Shown: one piece after another, positions 22,089 to 33,952 of the stretch
Layout: every line of letters starts with the position of its first letter
How positions within the stretch are numbered: the first letter of the stretch is position 1
Source: Linnemannia hyalina
Lineage: Eukaryota > Mortierellomycota > Mortierellomycetes > Mortierellales > Mortierellaceae
Reading direction: 5' to 3'
NCBI GenBank assembly: GCA_019671135.1
Contig: JAHRHY010000005.1
Span: 372,001-436,000, forward strand
DNA length: 64,000 nt
Notes under the pieces: model-generated
The model's input: the letters and a program-made list of their open reading frames with translations, nothing else
What the model was told of the DNA's origin: nothing
The model's database searches: none
Position numbers and translations under genes: made by a program

Positions 22089-23063
22089 GTACAAAATGGG
22101 GGAAGATGAGAGATGAGGAGAGGCAATATCCAGGAATCGACTGGCCATTTCCTTTTTTTGCTCTGCAGTCTCTCTTATCGTCTACTTCAAAGTATTAGAC
22201 CTTTAGAATACCAGCAAAGAAATGGAATGCTACTTTACTACTATCGATGAACGCTGTCTGCTCTATGCTGTATCCTCAATGTATTTTGTCAATGCAGAAT
22301 AGGTCGAGAGGGAGGTGGTGAAGGGCAACGCTCGTTCTCTTCTGAGACTCCGATGTGATCTTTTGTTGTTGATTGGGAGTGTGTGTTGAGACGCTTGTGC
22401 CAAGATCAAAAGAAATGCTCCATGTCACCTTCCTTCGCCATTTTCTCACATTTTCTGGGCTGTAATCACGTGTCGCTCCATATGTTAACAATGTGAAAAT
22501 GAGGGTGACTTTAAGACGGTTTCAGGCGCCGGGTACCGGGTCTAGAGTCTTTTTTTTAAAAAAAATTGTTCATCGTGTACATTCATATCTTTTATTCTAG
22601 TCAAAGCATGACAGAAGATCGGAGGGTTGTGAACAATGGGCTATGGAATACCATGATACTCGTTGGGGTCTTGAAGTCCTCGTCCTTCAACTTGGTGGCC
22701 TTGTAGCAGAGACAAACCCTTAATTTCAAAAAAATCTGGAACTGATCAGTTCCAGAATCCATCCGAGGGATAATTTTTTTGGTGGCGGCAAAAGTTGAAC
22801 TATCACAAACCGCTGCTTTCCCTTCTCTTTTTCCCCCTCATGCTCATTTCCCCGCACTTTTTTTTTCTTGACTTGAGCATTCCTTTTGGAGAAAGGCGGG
22901 GGCAAAGAGGAAAGAGAAAAGAGACTGGGTGTTCGTATGGCATCCATGAGGGACGTGTCAGTTCTCTGGGGGCGCCTGGTTGTCTCAATCTCGCGTGGGG
23001 GTGGTGATGATTGCGTATATCCCTTAATCCGTAGAAGGGGATAATGTAAACTATAGTTTCTAT
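22089..23063. other. Intergenic; 3' flank of the XPG–Fanzor gene
   Basis: No protein gene recognised. It contains a 22-bp perfect palindrome at 22735–22756 and TCTATAGA-type short repeats at about 23050–23070. Because guide RNAs of characterised Fanzor/TnpB systems come from sequence next to the 3' end of the nuclease gene, 22700–23063 (minus strand) is the candidate place to look for one; the sequence alone does not show it. Confidence 0.4.
22735..22756. repeat. 22-bp perfect palindrome
   Basis: TCTGGAACTGATCAGTTCCA + GA is its own reverse complement. It lies 308 bp beyond the stop of the XPG–Fanzor gene and could be a protein-binding site, an element end or an RNA hairpin. Confidence 0.85.
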
Positions 23064-26000
23064 CTATAGAGGTTTGGTTTGTTTGGGGGGTCTTGCAAGG
23101 GGCTCGGGCCGTCCTAGAGACTTGAGGTACTGTTCTCCGATCAAAGCGATGTTGTGCGCCCCCACTCCATCTCGGTGAATCCACCGAGTGCACTCAACAC
23201 AGGCGCATGTCCTCATCGACGGCTTGGCGAGGCGGGTGGCTCGGTTCTCAACCACACATGTTGGACACATGGTGGAAGTAAGATACTCGTCGACCAGGGC
23301 AGCCTTGTATCCGAGCGCAGCACTCTATCGGTGCAGGAATAATAAAATTGTGTTCCATAGATTTGCCATGGCATCATGAGTGCACACAATCAAGACAAAA
23401 AGATACAACCATGCCTTTCACAATTTTTTTTTGCCTTTCGTACCTGCTGTAAAAGACGTCTGAGAAACGTGGTGTGCACCGAAGAGAGATTAAAGCCAGA
23501 CCGGAAGGTTCCATTCCCCAGGGCAAAAAAAACTTTTCTTTGGTGGACGGGTACGCCCTCACATGCCTCATCCACCATCCGCAAAACGCCAGCGACGGCC
23601 AGATCCAACTCCGACATTTTCGCCATTCTGTGCTCGTGAACCGCTACCTTCCATTCTCTTGACGCGTAAATCCCGTGGATCAGCGGTTCCTGCTCGTAGT
23701 ACTTCTTGTGAGCTGCCGTCAAAGCATCCAACGAGGTGTCGTAGTTTGTTGAGGGGAGAGAATTCTCTAGGTCGTGGACAGACGGGAGAGTGGTGAGCTT
23801 GTCCAGGTCGGTAATCCGTGTCCAAAGGGATGAGTCGACAACATCGCCTGGACCAGCTGTTGGGTGTCGCCTTTTCCAATGCTGTTCCCAATCTCGGAAG
23901 GCCAGAGTAGGCTGGTATAGGGAGGCCCTCTTGATCAGCAGATTGATGACTTTTCCACCGGGAAGTGTCAAACAAAATGCACCACTCACTACCTCTCCGG
24001 GATCAATACCGACGACAATGACTGAATCCAGGTCGTCGCCAAACGCGTCGATAAGATGCTGCCGCGTTGGATAACGCTTCTCGATCCTAGAAAGAAACTC
24101 ACTGTAATTTGGGGATTGGCGGGGTTTTGTAAGGTCATACGCGAGAATCTGCAGCTGGTGGCCATCCGTCCTGATATAGTTGTTGAGGGCGTAGCGGTAA
24201 GAACGCGGCTGCTGACGTGGGGTGGGAAGAGGCGGTGGGGTGGAGGTCGTCGATGACGATGACGTTGATGATGGCAACGGTGGTGTCGGGGCCGTGAGGG
24301 AGGCGTTGTGCCGTTCTCGGAAAAAATTGACCTTATTCGTCAAATACCGTGCGAGCTCTAACTGTCCGTAGATGTGTGGATGGGCCTCCTCACGCTCAGC
24401 CATGGTTGTTGTCCTCTTCCCGTATGTCGTCTGCTGCTTATTCCTGGCTTCCTTGATGACATCTCGGTCACCGATGAATAGTTCTTTGATCACATCTCCG
24501 TACGAAGAACGCTGTTTTGCCGCTGCCCAGTTGTGAGTGTAGCGGGTGTCCTCCCATACGTTGTCCAACTGAACTGCCTTCTCTCCCCAGAGAAGCGCAA
24601 CCAACGCTTCCTCGTTGATGTCGATGAAGGAATCGCTCATTTTGGCCTGGGTGCAGAACCGGGGCCGCTTGGATGATGGTAAGAGGAGGAAATATCGCCA
24701 GCAGAGTTGAATATGACCCGGCTTGAAAATGATCTTCTTGGATCGCTTGAGGGCGTCGTCGTCGTCCACACCCTCGTTAACGTCAGCAGCCCCGGCATCA
24801 CCACCAGCGTCGGTGCCATCTTGATCTATTTCAGGAAGACCATCGCAATCAATGGACAGCTTGGAGAGCTGGCATTGCATAAACAAAAGGAGTGTTAAAA
24901 TATGTTTTACACCCCATTGAAAATATTTGACAAACTGAATGGATATGGATAGATGGTACCTTTGTTCTAAGAGTCTCCGGTATTCTCCTGTAATGCAGTT
25001 TCTGATCTAGGCAGATCTTGGGTGCAAGTTCCGCGATGATATTACTCAAAGCCAGATCCGTTGAGTTGAGGGCTTTGAACCCTGGGCACAGCGTCTTCTT
25101 GAACTCGTTAAACGTCGAGATTGCTTCAGCGACAGCATCCTTGCTCTTGTCCGACGCGGGTGGACGTCCTTGGGGGACAATGGAATTCCTCAAGACGAAG
25201 GACAGTAGGTTTTGGACAAACCTTTCCGCCCAATCGGAATCCAGGATCTTCTCTAGGAAGCTCTCGTCCGGTCCATCCTCTGCCTGGTTCAGTCCAGTCT
25301 CGATCAGCGGCTGTAGAATGCGCATCTCGATAAGCTTGTACACAATGTGTTTGGCGCTATTGACGGTAGAGACTGCCGAACTCACGTGTTGGGTTAGCTG
25401 CGCAACCTCTGCTTTCGACAGATTGGTTGATCTTCCTAGGCAGCCTTGCAGGGATCCAGTCGTGAGCGTGACCGTTGCGAAAACAGACTGGAACGCTCTC
25501 TTCAAGGCCTTGGGTCCAGCTATTCCTTTAGGTTCGCCAAGGAGTTTTTTCTTTTTCTTCTTGGCAGCGGGGGCAGGCACTTGGTCGATACGGGGGGATT
25601 GCTCCTTGGGCTTTGAAGGACGGGGGGTCGACGGCTTCAATCCTGAAAGTTCCACGACATCAACAGGGCTGGCCTTTTCTAGGAAAACAGTGTCCGGCAC
25701 ATAGCGATCTTGCACGTCTGTGCGCGAGCGGAATCTAGATGCGATTTTGCAATGAGTTGTGTTAAGGTGGAAATATATGTATATAGCTGGACAAGGCGGA
25801 GAAAAATACCAGGAGAAAAGATATACCTGGAACGACGCCACTTCTGTCGTCGCCGCTGGAGGGCACGTGAACCATGTCGGCGTTGTTTTTTAATCTTTTG
25901 CTTGTGCGATGGTGGATGTTCGGCTGGGCCATGCGTCTGCCTGATGGAAGGTGATCCCGCTGATGTAGCTTGCGGATATGGTGCTGATCCTGCCTTGGGT

Positions 26001-27704
26001 GCCGTTGGGAGTGGTGGTGGCGTTGCCTCTGCGTCTGTCGCCGCCCCCTGAGAAGCTGGATCTACTAGCAGCCCAGGCGGCAACGATCCCGTCCGACTCG
26101 CGGAAAAGCGACGCCAATCATTGTAGGCTTTGTTGAATTCTGTTTCCTTAATTATGGCCATCAGTCGTGTGTGTGTATCGGCCGCCGGGCTGATCCTGTT
26201 GTTGTCCAGAGTGGTTTCCTCGCAAAGCACGAATGTCTTGAGAGCATGGCCGAATTCTGTCACATCTACACGCAGCTGTCGATCGGCCGTTTCGATCCTC
26301 CTCAGATCCTTGTCGTGTGCCTTCACCGTTGGGTTAGGATTGCATCGCAGTCGACGACGTGCGCTTTGGGTGGCTGAGTCCTTGATTGTACGGGCCTTTT
26401 GGTGTATTATGTCAAGGTAGCGCCTAACATAGATCCGAACCACCTCCACTCGATCTTGGCCAACCGTTCCATCAAGACCTGTCATCTTGAACTGACGGAT
26501 CGTATCGACATTGGATGTCAAGCCATAGGAAAAAACTCCGTTGGTGTAGTCGTTGTTCGATACCAGAGCGGCAAGCGTTAGATGTACAGGGGTCGGAAGG
26601 CCATGCTCGTTCAGAAGCTCATCTTTGTGGAAAGTAGTCCAAGTGTTCTTGACTGGCATGGTGACGGACATGATTGACTCGAATGCCATGAGATCGGAGT
26701 CCTTGGTGATAACTCGGATATCTCCGGGTACGGCAGCGTTGTTGACTGTCCGCGCAATGCACGTGTCGCTTTGGTTGAGACATTGGCAAATCGTCCATCC
26801 ACTCTGACGCAGTACTTCCGAAACGGCGCGCAATGCCTCCGGTGGTGCTCGGTACGACGCCTTCAGGCGTTTGTATAGCTGTCTTTTGTTGTGCAGCTTG
26901 CCCTCCGTGTAATCTCGTTCAAGTGTTTCCAACTGCTTGGACAGCGCCTGATCTCGTTTGCCGTGCGCCCATTCCTTCTCCATTGATCGTAGACCATCCA
27001 TATGGAGCATTGTGATGTCCTTAGACAATCGTGAGGAGAGAATCTTCTCAATTGCGGCTCCGACAGATCGAAAATCCTATTGGAAACAGCGAATTATTAT
27101 TTTGGTCACAGCAATTTAGCTTTTCTCCAGATAGCATGAATCATTTAACTTTTTTCCAGATCAGTACAATCCATTTAGCTTTTCTCCAGATGGTATGATT
27201 TATGGTACTTACAATGACCTTTTCCTGGGCGCAGATTGTGGTCAGAGCGCCGCTCTCGTCGAACCGAATCTGGGATGGCTGTGTTGCCAGCAATCGCTGC
27301 ATGTCTTCAACGAGAGTCGACGACCCGGAGCTGATTTGGAGGGGTCGGAGGCGTTTGTTAGAGGAAGCAGTGTCGGCGGTGTCCGCATCGTCGACGTCGG
27401 CTGCTCGTTTTGGGCTGGATGAAGCCTGCCGTGTAGATGTTGTTGTGTGAGTAGACATGCCCGCGCCATCGACGTCGGCTGCTCGCTCTGGGCCGGATGA
27501 AGTCTGCTGTGTCGATGTTGTTGTGTGAGTAGATAATTGACATCGGGCGGACTTTGCAGCGAACTGCACTGTTTTATGGAAACTCAGCGAGTTCACCAAC
27601 GCAAAAAACATCGACGCAAAATCTACTTCACATCTCTTCTTGGTTAGATCTTCCTCCACTCCGTCTGTCGCCTTGATCCACCCGGTGAGATTTGTGATGC
27701 CCAT
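23064..27704 (-). CDS. XPG/FEN1-like nuclease fused to Fanzor/TnpB-like RuvC nuclease
   Basis: Five exons (27704–27213, 27076–25827, 25734–24960, 24868–23444, 23324–23064) close in frame to 1400 residues. The N-terminal third looks like an XPG/FEN1 nuclease: MGITNLTGWI start, VDFAS (Asp 28), HMDG (Asp 191), NQSDTCIA (Asp 268), ITKDSD (Asp 290/292) and NNDYTNGV with a helix-turn-helix-like region (Asp 340). A variable, Lys- and Pro-rich middle follows. The C-terminus has the RuvC-type pattern of Fanzor/TnpB proteins: VVGIDPG (Asp 1128), FALGNGTF (about 1288–1295), VDEYLTSTMCPTC (Glu 1327 and first zinc Cys pair), CACVEC (second pair) and HRDGVGAHNI (Asp 1366). Known Fanzors are RNA-guided DNA nucleases carried by eukaryotic transposons. 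Fusion to an XPG module is read directly from frame-consistent introns but needs a transcript. No stop or frameshift is seen. The alternative is two adjacent genes. Confidence 0.72.
27114..27201. repeat. Three tandem ~29-bp repeats inside intron 1
   Basis: Units beginning ATTTAGCTTTTCTCCAGAT recur at about 27114, 27143 (with ATTTAACTTTTTTCCAGAT) and 27173. They fill most of intron 1 of the XPG–Fanzor gene. Confidence 0.8.
27395..27545. repeat. In-frame duplication in exon 1 of the XPG–Fanzor gene
   Basis: Two imperfect copies of a segment encoding STHTTTST(Q/R)Q...RAADVD follow each other. They lie in the low-complexity region after the first nuclease motif and keep the frame open. Confidence 0.8.
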
Positions 27705-28319
27705 TGCTGTAATTCTAAGTAATTCACAATTGAAGGTTGATGGTTAGCGCGAGTCTGATTTCATAGATTCTCTCAATAGCACGGGTCGCAATCACTTTCA
27801 ACATCGGCCTTACATAGGTCTGTTGAAGCTCAATTGAGAAGGGGGGCAGTTTAGGAGAAGGGGGAGAAGGGGGTAGTTTAAAAGAAAGGGACACGAGGCG
27901 ATGCAGAACGGTGAAAAAGAAGCTGGTGGTCTTCATTCACTCAGCCTCAGCCGCTCAGTCACCGTGAACGTCAGTGAGCGAATTAAGGGGTAGGATGGTT
28001 CTTTCGCACCAATCCCATGCATTTCAGCCTCAGTGGACAGACACTGAGATGCAACGCTATCGGCGCGGGCACAGGACCCTTTCTAAAACTCAGGGCGCGT
28101 ATGATACTCCTAAATCATTCTTGGTGCAAAGAAGACCTTGCAGAGAGAGCAGATTCGCTGGGTGGGTTGAGGATATGCTTGTGTTATGCCTTCTCGTTTA
28201 TTTTATCTGCACAGGATGCAGCCAGTCATGAGTAGTTCAGTAATTCATCGTTTGGTCCCTTGAATTTTTTCGAGACATAAGGGGATACTTAGGTAGGGGT
28301 GTCGCGACATTTGGCGGAC
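27705..28319. other. Intergenic between XPG–Fanzor gene and piggyBac relic
   Basis: Putative promoter side of the XPG–Fanzor gene. Two small hairpins occur: CGCTCA...TGAGCG (about 27952–27980) and CTCAGTG-GACAGA-CACTGAG (about 28027–28046). No gene seen; element ends could not be fixed by eye. Confidence 0.45.
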
Positions 28320-29563
28320 ACTATCAGATCCTTAGCCAGGAACTATCGGAACTCCCTTTGATGCATGGAAGAGCCGAAGAGTTTGTTGATAAGGTACGCA
28401 TTGATGATTGTTGTATCCAGTAATCAGAAGAAGATCGGAGCCCATGCGCGATAAGTCCTGAGCTGAGTCGAATAGTAGCTGCATAACTGGTCGGCAATGT
28501 CGACTCCGTTCATGTGGTGGTTGTTGTCATCGATGATTTTGGGATGGGAAGTAACGCCATGGAACGTCCTTTATGAGCAGCCCGCACTGACTTTGCGCTG
28601 GCGCTTGTCTCTCGAGGGCGTCTGCGATCTTGGACAACGGATCAGTCGTTGTCGCCGAGGCTGAGGGCATGGACGGTGAAGAGTATGGAGACAGGTCTAT
28701 TGTCCATCCAGAACACGGTAAGAACCTGAAGTGGGTCTGGCGATTGTCGCAGTTAGCTTTTATAGCCTAGCAGAGGGCAAGAGTGGTAACTCTCTTCGTT
28801 AAATAAAAGAAAAGGAAGCGAAGCACCTATCTATCACAGGCTCTACTTTTGAGAACCAATGTTGCTCAGGCTCGTTGGGGTTGGAGACATGAAAAAAACG
28901 CTTCAGTTGTTCGAAGCGGACGAGGGACATGAAGGTAGTGATGTTGTGTTGAGGACATTCAGGGAAGGTTGACCAATACTCAGAGACAGAGTTCTGCCTG
29001 AACACGCCCATGTAGACAATGATGCCGAGGAATGTGCGCAGTTCGTCAGGTGTGGTCTTTACCCATTGGCGCGATCCCTCTCCTGTGCCGGCTCCTTTTG
29101 ATGCTGCATATGCGTTAGTGTTGTCTGCCAAATCCGTCAATACTGGGTCGGAGAAGAAGAGTGTGAAAATTGTCAATGGTGATAGTTCACTGTCGAGTCG
29201 AAGTGCACGGGGAAGGTTGGATTGTGCTGGGTGTCCATCCTTGTAGTGGCGAAAGATATTGTCGAAATCTAGTACAGGCGGGAGTTCTCTAGTCTCACGA
29301 ACGGGCTTCTTAGCAGCCTTCTTGGCAGCCTTCATTTTCTTTGTCGGTGGAGCTGTAGCATCTATCACCCCTTCATCTCCTGCCTTCTCCTCCTCCTCCT
29401 CGTCCCCAGAGCTATCTGTACCAGGCGTTGGTCGAGTACGACAACGGACCGAAAACAACTCCTCCTCCTCCTGTGCCTCGTCAACCTCCTCCGCAGATGC
29501 TACTACGGTGCCTTGAGAGTCAGAAACGTCAAAGGAACCGAGGAACTCGAGACTGGAGTCCAT
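28320..29563 (-). pseudogene. piggyBac-type transposase relic
   Basis: The start is at 29563 (MDSSLEFLGSFDV). An acidic N-terminus and a Lys-rich patch (KKMKAAKKAAKK) lead into the piggyBac N-terminal domain: SPLTIFTLFFSDPVL, WVKTTPDELRTFLGIIVYMG, EYWSTFPECP and RFEQLKRFFHVSNP, then a stop at 28799. The central DDE catalytic part is mostly missing. Downstream, in shifting frames and with several stops, come a VFWMDNRPVSILFT-like block (about 28700) and the hallmark NHHMNGVDIADQL ... YRAWAPIFF (about 28525–28430), where an expected Trp codon is TGA. The element is therefore dead: internal deletion, frameshift and nonsense codons. It sits about 0.6 kb upstream of the XPG–Fanzor gene on the same strand. 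Confidence 0.8.
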
Positions 29564-30125
29564 GAGTGAGTAGGGTGAAGTCGATGTGTGAGAAAAAAAA
29601 GGTAATGGGTTGCGGGATGATGATGAGAAAAAAAGAGCTGAATTCGAGAGTGATGAATGTAATGTGACGAAGACGACAAGGACACTCCCACGATGTAGTC
29701 TTCTAACCCGTTTTATTGGAAACCTGGATAAATCGAAAAAAATGTGGTGCAAATTTGCACCACAAACAAACTAGGGGATAAGGCAAACAACGAGGGATTA
29801 TGACGGCGGGATTTGTATTGTTTAGCGCGATTGGTGAAATGCAGTTAGTTTGTCTGAGATAATGTCTGATGAACGGGGATGGTGTGTGTACTGGATGCAA
29901 GTAGCCGTCCGCGTCCTGTTTGTAGATGTGCACTTTGGCGTTCTTCCCCGCAGTCTCGAATGACTTTATCGCGATAGGGCGCATAGGCAGGGAATTGAGA
30001 AAGGAGGAGGGTGTAAAGAAGTAAAGTAACAGAAGGAAATACACGGAGATGAGAGGGTAGGTCATTCCGGATCCTCTCCTTTGTGTTCGTGTTCGCGTTG
30101 TTTGTGCATTATCTGATAATGGTAT

Positions 30126-30172
30126 GTTCCATCGTTCCATCGTTCCATCGTTGCATCGTTCCATCGTTCCAT
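30126..30172. repeat. Decamer tandem repeat ATCGTTCC(AT)
   Basis: About five copies of a 9–10-bp unit (TTCCATCGTTCCATCG), one with TTGC instead of TTCC. Confidence 0.85.
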
Positions 30173-33100
30173 TCCCTTTCATTATCTTGGAGTAGCATCG
30201 CCCACGATTATATTCAAGGGCATATTGATTTTATGTGTGAGGATGTACTCTTCTTGCTATCATGCAGGAAAAATGAGGGGAATCAATTGTCGAACAAAAG
30301 AGGGCATGATCGAATAGAACTGACATGCCAGTTGCCCTTGGACCACCAACTGGTCAAGGCAGGGCGAAGGAAAGGGACTAAACTCGACTCACAGCACATT
30401 ACAGCACATCTTTTGAATACTTCCCCGCAAAAAACAAAAAACCATATCGCACACCTATCGGGACGCACTCTCTCCCCCTTGCTCTCTTCTAAAATCATGA
30501 TCGTAAACGTAAAGTGGTAACACCCCAGACGATCCTTTTATGTCTGTGCGGAGGGGAGGAATGGGAGAGAAAAATCGACATGATTGAAAGAGCAAGATGG
30601 AAGGAAGAGGATGAGTGGGGGTAAGAAAATGAGGAACACGTATTATGCCGAAGATTGCAACAAGGGGTAGGGAGCGTGTCCTTTTCCAAGTGGGGCTGAC
30701 AGTTTCTTTGCGCTCTCGACTGGGTTGTTCTGACTGACGCGTCCGTCCGCATGTCCCCTGAACAGGAGTGGAAGTCGTACTGGGGAATCAACGCTGAACA
30801 GTGGGTACCGTTGATAAATATGGCATATTCAACGAGGATCCGAACACATGGGTGGGGACGAAAAAAGCTAAACTTCGAGAAGAATGAAGGGGCGTATGAC
30901 ATTGTCATATCCAGCAGTTAACAGTCTAGGCGGCCACTGTTGTGTTTTATTCCACTCCTCTGTCGGAGAGGGTTTCGTTATTGTTTTGTGCTTTTGCGTT
31001 GCTTAGAATGGCAAAAACATACAAGGGGCAAGAATGTGATTCTGGGGTGCGTTCGAGAGTGCGATTGAGTGTCTGTGAGCTCACTCACCTGTTTGAAATT
31101 GAAAGAAATATTGCACATGCAGAATGCATGTTTGCATGTCTGTCCATTGTCTTGCTTTCATTCGCACTCATGCGCAATGAAACATACCGGCATTGAGATA
31201 GCCCTCCATCCTTCAACACATGAAGCGCGATAGGCAAGACACCAAGATTGGGTATTTTCTATGTATTCATCATGGTGCTCTCCTGCAATGTCTCATGATC
31301 ATAACAATTGTCCCTCAATTGCTTCCTTTTGCTTGAGACATGATCTTTGAATGCCCTTGGATGTGGAGAGAAAGGCGGGGTACGATAAAACAATAAGTCG
31401 GAGCTAACAATTGAGGGAACGTCCTAAGAGAGAACACCCTGTTAACAGGGCAATCACCTGTCCGTTGCCGTTTGGCTTGACTCTGCTCGGCAAGAAGAAA
31501 GGAACAATGCATGAAAAGGGCTACACAACACATCGTGCCGCCCAACAGAAGACAAATTGAATCATGCAACAGATGCACCAAATGCTCTCTTTTTTTTTTG
31601 CACCCATCCTCTCATCTTTACTTTTTTGTTCGATCGTGTTCTATGTCCCATGCCCTTGAATGCAATCTCCCTCCTTTTGTAACAAACATGCGGGTGTGGT
31701 CCCGAAGCATTGCCATTTCGATGGGTACATCAGATATCTGAAGTGGGCGAAAGGCGAAAGTGGGATGAAAAAAAGATGAACAGAGAGAATCGTTTTCGAT
31801 CAAATATCCATTTTTTGGAGCCATTTCTCACGCCGGTTTTTGTCCTACTCACAACGCTGCTCCATTCCTTAGTTTTATTTGAAGATTGGTATTTGAGTGA
31901 GGGTACAAGCGAGGAAGGGAGATGATAGAAATAAAGAGTGGGTGAATTGAGCAACAGGACGATGTTCCCCCTTCTGTCTCTCCCATTTGTTACTACAACC
32001 ATTATTTGATGCACAGCAGGCTGGCTTGAGCAATTGGACCGAATGTGAAAGGCAACGCACCCATGTTGCTACTTCTTTTGTGCTGGAGATAGCCAAACGG
32101 TTGTTGAAGGCACACATGTCCCCAAAAAGCAGAAAGAGGAAAACGCCCATGGTATGATTAGGCAACACGTTTTGTCTTCTTGGGGATGATAGTAAATGAA
32201 GACAAGTCATTCGCATTCACGCGCGCGTTCAATTGTCTCCGTCGTCAAATACATGTTGATTCTTTGCTAAACATGTGAGTGCCTCCTGTCCTTTGTGCTC
32301 AAGGAGATTGTTTTCTGATCCTGCTGGACTCAAACTGAACCCTTGCGCATTTTTGTGTTCCTTCGGGTCATGTCATGTATGATGCTCGACTGTTCAAGTG
32401 AGAGGATTCTTATGATTCATTACGTACATGCTGTCCTTTCGACTCTAGTAGGATACTGGCCAGTGAGGAGAAAGGAGGGAGTGAAAGAGGAGGAAGAATA
32501 AAAGGTATGTCTGGTGTCGGCGATACTTTTTATCTCGACTTTTTCCGATGATTGCTATTGTTTTTTGTGCCGGTTCCAAAGAAGGAAAAAAGGGTCAAGG
32601 AAGAACAAGGAACAGGAAAGAATAGGAGCTGAAGAACGAAAGAAGGGAGGGGCAGAAAGCAAAGGAAGGAGGGAGGGTTTATCGTTCTCCATCATCGACT
32701 CTTAGTGGCGACATTCAAGAACGAGTGAGAGAGAGTTGAAAAATCAAAGTGAACAGAGCAAGCTGGAGGCAGGATCCGGAAGGGCGTGCAAGTATCATGT
32801 GCAGGAATAAAGGGATGAGAGGAAGACATGGTTCAGAGTAGGTTACCGAGTGGACTGTGACACCCGTCAAACGTGGGAGAGAAGGTGAGAAGTGAGTGTT
32901 ATGACCCTTGTTCGTATTAGTGTATGACTATTTTGCGGGCAAGCATGAATGATCGTAATGCAACAAGTGTGAGTATGAGGAAAGAATTTTTTTTTTTGCA
33001 AGGGGATTATTCAACACGAATTGAGAAGGAAGGAGAAGGAGGGGACCTACACGGGTTGCGATAAGATTATCGAGTGCAAGAGGAGAGCGTGGATCGGACA

Positions 33101-33380
33101 AGGCCGTGTGAGTGAGAGGAAGGAGGGAGGGTCATTGGGCAAGAAAAATAAACAAATGTACAGGCGGAGTGTACTCAATATAGATTTTTAAGCAGGGTTT
33201 TCGATTGAATAAAACTGAATGAATGGCGACAAAAGATGGTGTCTGGCGGCCTGCTATCTCTCAGCACTCGGAGGATATGATTGGCTGCTCGTCCTTTTGT
33301 TGTTGTTGTGTTGCTGCCAGTCTGTCCGTGTGCAACCGAAGGAGGAGAGAAAAAAAAAAAGACTATGGAGAAAAGAGCGA

Positions 33381-33416
33381 CGAACGGACGGACAGGACGG
33401 ACGGACAGGACGGACA
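33381..33416. repeat. GGACGGACA tandem repeat
   Basis: Short direct repeats of GGACGGACAGGAC, a likely microsatellite-like expansion. Confidence 0.8.
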
Positions 33417-33952
33417 ACGGAATTCCGTGGTGAACAAAAGGCATAAAAGATGGCGTTCTTTTGCTATCCCCACCCGGCCGGGTTCTTTTTTTCTTTTATT
33501 GTTATTTCCCTTTTGTTTTCTTTTTCTTTATCTTTCTTTCCCTCCGTCCTTTCTCTTTGGTCAATCCCTCAACTCATTCAATCATCTCTCATTCACTCAC
33601 TCATTCACTCTCGCATACACTCTCACATTCACTCCTTGGCTCTTCTTTTTCTTCGTCTTGTCTTCTCTCCACTTTTTCAAAGATACCTAATTCCATTTTG
33701 CTATTCCTTGACCTTGAACGACCATCCCACTTTTCCTTACAGTCTTTGTAGCTCCCTCCCCCTTCACTCTCACTGCATATACACACATTCCACCCAACCC
33801 TCATATCATCCTCTCCATAAGTGATTGATTGCCCTGACACCATCACTTCCAAACAAGCTCATCCATCACTCGTCACCTGTTATTATTAAACACATCCAAT
33901 ATCCCCTCTCCCTTCGATCACTACTTTACCCCACACACATTCATCACAACTA

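Larger units (their letters stand above)
29564..33952. other. Long gene-poor stretch
   Basis: About 4.4 kb with no gene I can support. Open frames are short, low in complexity and overlap on opposite strands. It includes the decamer repeat at 30126–30172, the GGACGGACA repeat at 33381–33416, and C/T-rich leader-like DNA from about 33480 to 33950 that belongs to the next gene. Some may be decayed element DNA or long regulatory DNA for the gene at 33953. Confidence 0.5.
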
